A stretch of DNA of 64,000 nucleotides. It comes from Rickettsia endosymbiont of Culicoides impunctatus (GTDB taxonomy: Bacteria > Pseudomonadota > Alphaproteobacteria > Rickettsiales > Rickettsiaceae). A program made the translations under genes and the position numbers. The stretch covers positions 248,001 through 312,000 of the forward strand of contig CP084573.1 of assembly GCA_020410785.1 (NCBI GenBank), written 5' to 3'. This document shows positions 18,449-25,998 of the stretch, in pieces (the first letter of the stretch is position 1; the number at the start of each line of letters is the position of its first letter). A model generated the notes under the pieces. That model searched no databases. It was not told the origin of the DNA and saw only the letters and a program-made list of their open reading frames with translations.

Positions 18449-19674
18449 TGTTATTTGGACTTAAAGTAGCATTTAGGTATCTTTATAGTTCTAAAATACA
18501 AACAATGTTATTAATTTTATTAATAACATTAGGAGTAATGATTTTTGTTTTTATTACTTCTCTTGTAAGTGGTCTGCAGCAATATATTACTTCTCGAATC
18601 TTAGGAAATATCCCACACATAACTTTAGAAAAAAATAATATTGTTTACGATTCATTAATTAAGAATATAAAAGAGTATAAAAGTTTTGATATATATGAGT
18701 ATAATATAGCTAATAATTTACCTCAAAAACAAATAAGCGATTGGGTTAAAATAGATAAAATAATTGGTACTCATGATGAAGTTTATGGCTTATCTCCGCA
18801 AATAAATGGTAATGCATTTATTAAACACAATAATAATATCCAACCCGTAATGGTCAATGGTATCTTGCCTGAAAGAATTTCTGCTATTAGTGGTATAGGT
18901 AGTAAGGTTATTTCCGGAAATGGGTATCTTGCTATTAATAGTATTATAATTGGCAAATTACTAGCAGATAAAATAGGTGTGAGAGTTGGTCAACTTATTT
19001 TACTACAATCTGCACAAGGAATTTCTAAGACATTTATATTACAAGGTATTTTTAGAACTGGTCTAAGTATTATAGATCAAGGAATAGTTTATGTTGATCT
19101 CAAAAATTCTCAAGGATTATTCAAGTTAACTAATGGAGTTTCACGTATTGAAGTAAAATTAAAAGATATGTGGAAAGCACAAATGATTGCTAAGGAAATA
19201 GAACTTTTATTTCAACTTAAAGCCACTTCATGGCAGAATACAGATTATGGAATTAATGAAGCATTAAGTAGTCAATCTAAAACTGGGAATGTAATCCAGG
19301 CATTTAGTCTTATAATTATAGTTGTTGGAGTATCAAGCACACTATTTTTAAGTGTTTATCGAAAAAAGTCCGATATTGGTATAATGAGAAGTTTTGGTAT
19401 GAGTAAAAAATTTATAATTAGTATTTTTTTATTCCAAGGTCTATTAATAAGTGTTGTTGGGACACTTATGGGATGTACATTTGGTTACTTACTTTGTAGT
19501 GTCTTCTATAATATTAAGTCTCCTAATGGGCAGTCATCTATACCACTTATTCCTGAGGAAGGGGGATATTTAATTGTAAGTATTCTAACAATTATAGGAG
19601 GTGGTATCGCAGCACTTATACCAGCAAGGGCTGCAGCGAAAATAGAGCCTATTAAAGCAATAGTAGAGTTATGA
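18448..19674 (+). CDS. ABC transporter permease, FtsX/MacB/LolC type
   Basis: 408 residues. One N-terminal membrane helix (about 18-42), a large periplasmic domain (about 43-275), then three helices near residues 280-305, 325-350 and 370-395, the topology of MacB/LolC/FtsX-type permeases. The motif SDIGIMRSFGMSKKFIISIF is the coupling region typical of the FtsX-like domain. It overlaps the adaptor by 1 bp and the ATPase by 4 bp. These systems work by mechanotransmission and commonly move lipoproteins, peptides or lipopeptides from the periplasmic side. A lipopeptide product from the nearby synthetase is a plausible cargo. The gene is intact. Confidence 0.85.
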   Translation: MLFGLKVAFRYLYSSKIQTMLLILLITLGVMIFVFITSLVSGLQQYITSRILGNIPHITLEKNNIVYDSLIKNIKEYKSFDIYEYNIANNLPQKQISDWVKIDKIIGTHDEVYGLSPQINGNAFIKHNNNIQPVMVNGILPERISAISGIGSKVISGNGYLAINSIIIGKLLADKIGVRVGQLILLQSAQGISKTFILQGIFRTGLSIIDQGIVYVDLKNSQGLFKLTNGVSRIEVKLKDMWKAQMIAKEIELLFQLKATSWQNTDYGINEALSSQSKTGNVIQAFSLIIIVVGVSSTLFLSVYRKKSDIGIMRSFGMSKKFIISIFLFQGLLISVVGTLMGCTFGYLLCSVFYNIKSPNGQSSIPLIPEEGGYLIVSILTIIGGGIAALIPARAAAKIEPIKAIVEL

Positions 19675-20342
19675 TTTTATTAGAAGTTAAAGAGCTGAAC
19701 AAGTCCTATGTGGTAGGTGAGTTAATAGAAAAAGTTCTAAAGAATGTCTCCTTCCAAATTCCAGAAGGAAAGGTTGTGGCATTATTAGGACCGAGTGGAA
19801 GTGGAAAGAGTACTCTGCTTTCTATAATAGGTTCAATTATGAGTCCTACGTCTGGTAAGGTTATTTTAAGGGGACAAGAAATATCAACCTTATCAGAAAA
19901 TCAATTGACTACCTTTAGAAATACAAACATTGGTTTTGTGTTTCAATTTCATCATTTATTATCAGAATTTTCAGTTTTAGAAAATGTTTATTTTCCAGCA
20001 GCAGGAGCTAAAGGATATGTTACAAAAGAAATTACTGACTATGCAAAATATTTAATTGAATACGTTGGTTTAAGAGATCATATACACAATAAAGCTAGCA
20101 AATTATCAGGCGGGCAGAAACAGCGTGTTGCAATTGCTCGTGCTCTCATTAATAAACCACAGTTAGTTCTTGCTGATGAACCAACTGGTAACCTAGATCA
20201 TAATTCAACTTTGCAAGTAATGAAGTTAATTTTGGAGATAAACAAACACTATAATACTACCTTTATAATTAGTACACACAATAATGAAATAGCAAACTAC
20301 TGTACTTCAAATATTCAAATGTTAGATGGTATGATAATATGA
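19671..20342 (+). CDS. ABC transporter ATPase, LolD/MacB type
   Basis: 223 residues. Walker A is [14 protein letters not shown] (near residue 38), the Q-loop [16 protein letters not shown], the signature [16 protein letters not shown], Walker [13 protein letters not shown], and the switch His in IISTHNNEI. This composition is typical of LolD/MacB ATPases that pair with FtsX-like permeases. ATGA overlap with the permease indicates translational coupling. The gene order adaptor-permease-ATPase is also that of cyanobacterial DevBCA exporters. It is complete. Confidence 0.93.
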   Translation: MILLEVKELNKSYVVGELIEKVLKNVSFQIPEGKVVALLGPSGSGKSTLLSIIGSIMSPTSGKVILRGQEISTLSENQLTTFRNTNIGFVFQFHHLLSEFSVLENVYFPAAGAKGYVTKEITDYAKYLIEYVGLRDHIHNKASKLSGGQKQRVAIARALINKPQLVLADEPTGNLDHNSTLQVMKLILEINKHYNTTFIISTHNNEIANYCTSNIQMLDGMII

Positions 20343-20464
20343 TGATAGCCAAAAATATGATGTGGAAGATTATAGCAAAAAAAATTACAGCAGCAGTTTC
20401 AGGAGATTATCTAGGTGTTAAGAGTGATATAAGTAGAAGTGTATTGTGTATTGATTGTATATAA
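20342..20464 (+). CDS. Short coupled reading frame, 40 codons, unknown
   Basis: The ATG at 20342 overlaps the TGA of the ATPase gene (TGATG), as expected for a coupled gene. The 40-residue product starts [19 protein letters not shown], is basic in its first half, and ends in VLCIDCI with two cysteines. It resembles no family I know. It could be a real small peptide, or only a chance frame in the 160-bp gap before the transferase gene. Confidence 0.25.
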   Translation: MIAKNMMWKIIAKKITAAVSGDYLGVKSDISRSVLCIDCI

Positions 20465-20503
20465 ACCAGAGCTTCAAAAAGTTAATTAAGAACTAAATAG
20501 TAT

Positions 20504-21289
20504 ATGCAGTTATTTAATACCTTAGATTCCAATAATATAGATTTATTGGATGTGAATAATGGTTATGATAAGGTTTTTGTCTATATCGTAGATATGGATA
20601 AATGCACGAGCAACCTAGACCAATTTTGGAGTTTCCTTTCTATAGGGGAAAGGAAACAAGCAAGGAGGTATTATACCAAGTTACTTATCGATCGTTACGT
20701 TATTTCACATGGGATCCTTAGGTATATTTTAAGTTACTATACTAAACAGCCAGCTCATAGCTTAAAATTTATTAATAACAGGTATGGCAAACCTTTTTTA
20801 AAGGATAACAATATTCAATTTAATATGTCTCATTCGTATAATATGGTTTATTATATAGTAGCACATAACCATAAAGTTGGCATAGATATAGAATTTCATG
20901 ATAATACTCTTGATGTAATGGAATTATCAAATTTGGTACTTACTCCAAAAGAAATTATATTACTTGAGTCTTTTAGTATCGAAGAAAGATATAAAACTTT
21001 TTATACTCTCTGGGCTAGAAAAGAAGCGTTGGTAAAAGCTATTGGTGAAGGATTATCCTACCCTATTAATACCATAGAAGCTATGTCTATTGCTTCATAT
21101 GATAAGATTACTCTTACTAGCAACAACAATAATGCTAAGCAGGAACTATACAGCTATACATTAAAAACAACACCCAATTATTCTGGAGCTATTGCCACTG
21201 AAACTAAAATAGATGTGATAGTCTACTTAAAAGCAATTAATCAACAAGGTGTTTTTGAGAATCTCATACTTGATGTACTCTGTGCTTAA
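20504..21289 (+). CDS. 4'-phosphopantetheinyl transferase, Sfp type
   Basis: 261 residues. The key motifs are seen: YGKPFLKDNNIQFNMSHSYN (substrate-binding block), KVGIDIEFHD (Mg-binding Asp and Glu), and FYTLWARKEALVKAIGEGLS (W-x-x-K-E-A/S-x-x-K). This enzyme transfers the phosphopantetheine arm of CoA to the Ser of carrier domains; the synthetase at 25999-46560 has six of them. The length is slightly above Sfp (224). It follows the exporter genes in the same direction and is split from the synthetase by transposon debris (21290-24163), which suggests a once tighter cluster. Confidence 0.92.
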   Translation: MQLFNTLDSNNIDLLDVNNGYDKVFVYIVDMDKCTSNLDQFWSFLSIGERKQARRYYTKLLIDRYVISHGILRYILSYYTKQPAHSLKFINNRYGKPFLKDNNIQFNMSHSYNMVYYIVAHNHKVGIDIEFHDNTLDVMELSNLVLTPKEIILLESFSIEERYKTFYTLWARKEALVKAIGEGLSYPINTIEAMSIASYDKITLTSNNNNAKQELYSYTLKTTPNYSGAIATETKIDVIVYLKAINQQGVFENLILDVLCA

Positions 21290-21450
21290 GTATGATATAA
21301 AAGATAAAAAAACTTCTGTAGAAGTCATAATATTGCTCTTCTTATGGCTCTGTCCAAAAAACTGTGTAAAATTCCATAATCGCTCAATTGGGTTTAAATT
21401 AGGACTACATGGCGGCAAGTACATTATTTCTATTTTTGAATCATTTAAAT
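21290..21450 (-). pseudogene. IS630-family transposase, 3' fragment
   Basis: Contains KIEIMYLPPCSPNLNPIERL with the final catalytic Glu. The frame beyond it is degenerate. Joined to the fragment at 22638-22911 through the 8-bp repeat atttaaat, it reads KEYLN-DSKIEIMYLPP without a gap, which shows the two are one gene split by the IS481 element. Confidence 0.8.
21443..21450. repeat. Target site duplication of IS481 (left)
   Basis: atttaaat here and at 22638-22645 flanks the IS481 copy; removing the element and one copy restores an IS630 reading frame. Confidence 0.85.
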
Positions 21451-22637
21451 TGAAGTAGTTGAGATTTAATCTTACATTTAGTAAAATAAACAAATTATTA
21501 AATGGAGATAAAAATGAATTTAAATCAGAAAATAATAAGACCAAAAATAGGATTACTTGAACTAGCAAAAAGCTTAGGAAATGTATCTAGTGCATGTAAG
21601 ACAATGGGGTATAGCAGAGATAGTTATTATAGATTCAAGGAATTATATGAGAATGGGGCGATGAAGCCTTGTATGAAATAAGCCGTAAGAAACCCATATT
21701 GGCTAATAGAGTTGATCCTATTGTAGAGAAAGCGGTATTAGACATGGCAATAGAGTACCCCGCTTATGGTCAACTTCGTGTATCGAACGAATTAAAAAAA
21801 GATGGGATTTTAGTATCTCCCGGCGGCATTAGATCTATCTGGCTTAGGAACGATCTCAATAATCTTAAGAAACGGCTAGTAGCTTTAGAAACTAAAATGG
21901 CTCAGGATGGCATTATACTTACGGAAGCTCAATTACGTGTCTTGGAGAATCGTAAGAATCTTAAAGAGGCACATGGGGAAATAGAGACAGAACATCCAGG
22001 CTATCTTGGTTGTCAAAATGTTTACTATGTTGGCAACTTTAAAGGAATAGGTAAGGTTTATGGTCAAACTTTTATCGATAGCTATTCCAGGGTGACGGAT
22101 GCCAAATTATACACAGACAAAACAGCTATAACCTCTGCTGATATGTTAAATGATAGAGTTCTACCTTGGTACGAAGAACAAGGTATTCCTATACTACGTA
22201 TATTAACTGATCGTGGTACTGAATATAAAGGAAATATAGAACATCATGCCTTTGAATTGTTTTTAAGTATTGAAGGAATAGAACCCACCGTTACAAAAGC
22301 ATATTCCCCTCAAACTAACGGGATATGTGAGAGGTTTCATAAAACCATGAAAAATGAGTTTTATGATACTGCAATGAGTAAAAAGATTTACAATTCACTT
22401 TTTGAATTGCAAAAAGATCTTGATACCTGGTTACATTATTATAATAACGAACGTCCTCATTCAGGCAAGTATTGCTATGGTAAAACTCCAATGCAAACCT
22501 TTAAAGATAGTAAAAAATTAGCGTTTGAAAAAAATAATGAGATCTTGTATCTTGAACACTTATCTGACAGTCAAAATTTATCTGACAATCTAATAAGTTA
22601 ATTTATGGGGTCTGTAAGATCAAATCTTGACTTCTAC
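21451..22637 (+). mobile_element. IS481-family insertion sequence, copy 1
   Basis: About 1187 bp with imperfect terminal inverted repeats (left tgaagtagttgagatttaat, right the complement of gtagaagtcaagatttgatc) and an 8-bp target duplication (atttaaat). It carries one transposase gene with a frameshift. A near-identical copy in the opposite orientation lies at 48035-49150, on the far side of the synthetase. Confidence 0.85.
21514..22601 (+). pseudogene. IS481-family transposase, frameshifted
   Basis: The frame starts at the ATG at 21514 and shifts near 21656, where this copy has aatggggcgatg while the other copy has aatggtggcgatg: one T is missing. The rest, from 21669, is open and carries the integrase core: QTFIDSYSRVTDAKLYTDKT (first Asp), RILTDRGTEYKG (second Asp), and TNGICERFHKTMKNEFYD (Glu). 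The full protein would be about 362 residues. The shift separates the HTH part (SVSSACKTMGYSRDSYYRF region) from the catalytic core, so this copy is probably inactive unless helped by another. Confidence 0.9.
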
Positions 22638-22911
22638 ATTTAAATATTCCTTAACCAACTTTGATTTGTGATATCCTGCATTGTCACATATCAAATATAT
22701 CTTCTCTTTTTTGACTATGCTTTCTTCTAATTTCTGTAAAAATTCTATTATATATTTACCATTTATTTTTGGCTTAGTTGCCCCTACTAAATGTAAATTA
22801 TCAATGTTAATTGCTCCAACTATATGCATTCTTTTCCAACCGATATTGGTTGGTAATGTTTTATCCTTCCCCTTTTTGATCCAGCCATATCTGCTTCTTG
22901 CCTGATTATAA
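22638..22911 (-). pseudogene. IS630-family transposase, middle fragment
   Basis: Encodes NQARSRYGWIKKGKDKTLPT, then MHIVGAINIDNLHLVGA and EKIYLICDNAGYHKSKLVKE, which include the second catalytic Asp of the DDE triad. It is cut on its 5' side by the IS3 element at 22912 and on its 3' side by IS481. The N-terminal HTH part was not found beyond the IS3. Confidence 0.8.
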
Positions 22912-22983
22912 TGGTTCCAATATTTTGGACAGAAAAATAAGAAAAATGAGAGAGAATTCTTTAGCAAACAAGGAGAGCTAGAG

Positions 22984-23268
22984 ATGAAAAAACAAGTAAG
23001 GCAATATAGTGCTGAGGAGAAAGCCAAAATTGTCATAGAAGCAATTAAGGGAGAGCTAACAATAGCCCAGATAACCAGTAAGTATGGTGTTCATGCAACA
23101 CAGATAAGTAACTGGAAAAAACAAGGTCTTGAGTTGTTAGTACAAGGTTTTAAGAATAAAACACATCAGCAGGGGTTAATCAAGAATCTATATGAGCAAA
23201 TTGGTCAGTTAAGCGTTGAGTGTGACTGGCTCAAAAAAAAATCTGCATTGTTTGGAATTAAAGGTTAG
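22984..23268 (+). CDS. IS3-family transposase OrfA
   Basis: 94 residues. The HTH region (YSAEEKAKIVIEAIKGELTI, then YGVHATQISNWKKQ) is followed by a leucine-rich coiled segment ending in LYEQIGQLSVECDWLKKK. It binds the element ends. Near its 3' end is a run of nine A residues (about 23231-23239), the usual place of frameshifting that makes the OrfAB fusion transposase. It is intact. Confidence 0.9.
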   Translation: MKKQVRQYSAEEKAKIVIEAIKGELTIAQITSKYGVHATQISNWKKQGLELLVQGFKNKTHQQGLIKNLYEQIGQLSVECDWLKKKSALFGIKG

Positions 23269-23276
23269 GTGTAATA

Positions 23277-24094
23277 TGATAGAGCCTAATCATAATAAGT
23301 TAACAATTGTACAACAGTGTAAGTTATTGGATATTAGCAGGTCAACCTATTACTATCAACCTACTGGTATTAGTGAACAAGATATCAAGATTATGGCAAT
23401 AATTGATGAGACCTATACTATGCATCCATATTATGGTATGCGGCGGATGGCTAAATATTTACAAGCCCAAGGTTTTTCGGTAGGTCGTAAAGCTGTTAGA
23501 CGTTACTACAAGATAATGGGTCTTGAAGCTGTTTATCCTAAAATAAATTTAAGCAAGAGGAATCAGGCACATAAAATATATCCTTATTTACTAAAAGGAT
23601 TAGAAATAGTATTGCCAAACCAGGTTTGGAGTGCAGATATAACGTATATAAGACTGAGCCAAGGGTTCGTATATTTAGTAGCTATTATTGACTGGTATAG
23701 TCGTTATATTCTAAGTTGGCGAATCTCCATTAGTTTGGAAAGTGAATTTTGTGTAACAGCCCTTGAAGACGCTATAGAAAAATATGGTATGCTAAAAATA
23801 TTTAATACTGATCAAGGAGTACAATTTACCTCGGAGAATTTTATTAGTATGCTAAAGCTACATAATATCTTGATTAGTATGGATGGTAAGGGACGAGCCT
23901 TAGATAATATTTTTATTGAACGTTTTTGGCGATCATTAAAACAGGAAAAAATTTATCGGATTATTTTAACAACAGTAAAGGAGGCAAAGACAGCAATTAA
24001 CGAATATATGGACTTTTATAATAGACAAAGGATGCATCAAGCTTTGGATTATAAAACTCCAGAATGTGTATATTTTGAAAAAAATATTGTATAA
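23277..24094 (+). CDS. IS3-family transposase OrfB (integrase domain)
   Basis: About 272 residues from the ATG at 23277. The start MIEPNHNKLTIVQQCKLLDI is typical of OrfB; the frame is open from 23216, overlapping orfA. DDE residues are seen in VWSADITYIRLSQGFVYLVA, FNTDQGVQFTSENF and FIERFWRSLKQEKIY. It catalyses strand transfer as an OrfAB fusion produced at the poly-A slip site. It appears intact, so the element may still move. Confidence 0.92.
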
Positions 24095-24163
24095 AAACAA
24101 CAATTTAATTTTTGTGAATTATATCTCTATTTATCTAAATTTTTGTCTAGACAAAGGGGACCA

Positions 24164-24452
24164 CCTTACCCCCAGTAAATTTTTATAAAATTAGCTACTG
24201 TGACTATTTTGTTATTTTATAAAAAAATTAATAGTTTCTTTAATTTTTTATTGGTAAAAGTATTAATTTTCATTCATTATATTAAAATAACTAAATTAAA
24301 TAGTTTATCATTTATTGAGTTAGTTATTTTTTCTGTTTTCTAGATATTTGGGCTTATATCCAAGGTTTATTTGTAAGGATTAAGGTTGTTTTACCAAATA
24401 GCTTTATAGATATTAAGATAAGCCTATTTCATTTTAAAATAGACTTAGTTTT
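24164..24452. other. Non-coding AT-rich spacer
   Basis: 289 bp between IS3 and the pyrophosphatase remnant, with no gene or strong repeat that I can see. A short ttaccccc tract abuts the IS3 end. Confidence 0.4.
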
Positions 24453-24743
24453 ATGGTAAATTATTCTGTTGTTCCTGAGGCTATAATAAAATGTAGACCC
24501 GTTGAAGTATTGATGATGGAAAATGAATCAGGAATGGATAAAAAAATTATTGCTGTACTGTTATAAGGTAGATATTTTTTTGGTGATATCAAAGATATTA
24601 GTGTTCTATTTAAACTAGTGGTACGACATTTCTTTGAGCGTTATAAATATCTTGAAAGAGGCAAATGGGTAAAAGTTTTGGGTTGGAAGGATGTAAAAAC
24701 AACTAAAAAACTAATTGAAGAAGAGGTAATGAGATTAACCTAA
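24453..24743 (+). pseudogene. ppa: Inorganic pyrophosphatase remnant (3' half)
   Basis: The first frame, 24453-24566, encodes PEAIIKCRPVEVLMMENESG then MDKKIIAVL, and stops in TAA. A second part, ending with the TAA at 24741-24743, encodes DISVLFKLVVRHFFERYKYL, ERGKWVKVLGWKDVKTTKKL. Together these match the second half of bacterial soluble inorganic pyrophosphatase (C-R-P-x-G-V-L-x-M-x-D-E-x-G-x-D, then H-F-F-x-x-Y-K-x-L-E). Catalytic residues in the first half are missing and the centre is deleted or frameshifted. It is a decayed copy of a housekeeping gene, carried here probably with foreign DNA. Confidence 0.75.
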
Positions 24744-24844
24744 TAAGTAAAACCCTATCTTAAAGGTTTATACTCTTGGACAGTTTTTAGAATATAGATA
24801 CTGTAACAAAAATAATTAATAAATAATAAATCGAGTAGGTAAAT

Positions 24845-25198
24845 ATGACCAATGAATTAGTACAAAGATTAAGTAAAAGTAAACATAAGGTGGTAATAGG
24901 TCATAGAGATGAACCATATGAAGAAATAAAACAAAGGATAGAAGATGGTTATATTCATGTAAAATTTACCCAAACTAGAGGTGGTACGGAATTGGGTATT
25001 AATGTTGATTTAAACAACACCAATGTAAAAGAATTAGATTTTAGCAATGGGAAAGGAATGCTGCATATTGAAGGTACTACAAACCTAAATTATGATCAGG
25101 TAAGATGCATAGCTGACATTGACCTTGAAACAAGAAAAGGAGTAGGATTTTTACAAGTTGTAGAAGAAGAATTAATAAATGATAATACTAAACTGTAA
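24845..25198 (+). CDS. Small protein of unknown function upstream of mbtH
   Basis: 117 residues, soluble, no signal peptide or membrane helix. It has a beta-rich middle (YIHVKFTQTRGGTELGINVD, then MLHIEGTTNLNYDQVRCIAD). It lies 31 bp before the MbtH-like gene and in the same direction, 800 bp ahead of the synthetase, so a role linked with the pathway is likely. I do not recognise the family with certainty. The sequence is well ordered with no low-complexity stretch, so it looks like a real protein. The ATG at 24845 has a weak GTAGG/TAGG site (gagtaggtaaat). Confidence 0.7.
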   Translation: MTNELVQRLSKSKHKVVIGHRDEPYEEIKQRIEDGYIHVKFTQTRGGTELGINVDLNNTNVKELDFSNGKGMLHIEGTTNLNYDQVRCIADIDLETRKGVGFLQVVEEELINDNTKL

Positions 25199-25229
25199 AT
25201 TGATATTAATAAATAGGATAGGAGAAGAT

Positions 25230-25442
25230 ATGTCAGAAGAAGATAATGAAGAATATATATGCTTAGTAAATGAAGAAGAGCAATACTCAATATGGTTTGC
25301 TTGGAAGGAAATACCACTAGGTTGGAAACAAGTGGGGTCTAAGGGGAAGAAAGAGGAAGTTCTCAATTATGTAAAAGAAGTATGGACTGATATGAGGCCA
25401 AAAAGCCTTAGACAACAAATGGATAAAATTGTTGTGTCATAA
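25230..25442 (+). CDS. MbtH-like protein
   Basis: 70 residues. The family pattern is clear: N-E-E-E-Q-Y-S-I-W, IPLGWKQVGSKGKKEEVLNY, and VWTDMRPKSLRQQM (the W-T-D-M-R-P-x-S-L-R block). MbtH-like proteins bind and activate adenylation domains of non-ribosomal peptide synthetases; the synthetase downstream has five. The ATG at 25230 is behind an AGGAG site, so the longer frame from 25179 is not the real start. It lies 556 bp before the synthetase, oddly far for its usual coupling. Confidence 0.93.
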   Translation: MSEEDNEEYICLVNEEEQYSIWFAWKEIPLGWKQVGSKGKKEEVLNYVKEVWTDMRPKSLRQQMDKIVVS

Positions 25443-25998
25443 ATAATACCTGGATAATTCCTAAAACTTTCATTTTTTGAGTTTATAATAAATTGAAGAA
25501 ATTATAAATAAAGTAAAAAAGGTATCTACTAATATACCATCAACTATATAGTAAAACTAATAAAAGTTTTTTGCGGGAAAGTATGGATTTTTTGCAAGAG
25601 GTCTCTAGAGTTCCATTGATAAGACGTTCAGAGGACGGATTGATTCTAAATTGTTGATTTATATCTAAATTAGTTCTGCTTTAAGTAAAAATGTTGTAGT
25701 AATTTGTCTTTGTTATAAGGAAATTAATTAGCAGCAATTTGAAATTGTAAAAACAGAAAATTTTGATAAGAAAACCAAGTTTTGTTCAACAAGTAATCTT
25801 TGGTACACGCTAATTTAAAAATTTAAACCATATTTTAAATTGCTGTTGTAGTGATTTTAAAAATAAAGGGCTCTCTTTTGTTTTGAAGATTTTTGGTTTA
25901 GCTCTCTGGGGTTATTTCAGAATTCTATCTTAAAAAGAAATTGATATTTTGATGGTTAAACATATCTGTTATATGAAAAACATTAAAGGTTTAAAATT
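25443..25998. other. Leader region of the NRPS-PKS gene
   Basis: 556 bp between the MbtH-like gene and the synthetase with no credible gene. It probably holds a promoter; a TTGATA at 25941 might be a -35 box, but no convincing -10 follows at standard spacing. An AAAGGT lies 9 bases before the synthetase ATG. Confidence 0.35.

Larger units (their letters stand above)
22912..24163 (+). mobile_element. IS3-family insertion sequence
   Basis: About 1252 bp. The ends tggttccaatattttggaca (22912) and the complement of ggggacca at 24163 form imperfect inverted repeats. It contains overlapping orfA and orfB of the usual IS3 plan. No clear target duplication is seen, so one flank may be rearranged. 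It sits in the IS630 remnant, making a three-layer nest. Confidence 0.75.
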
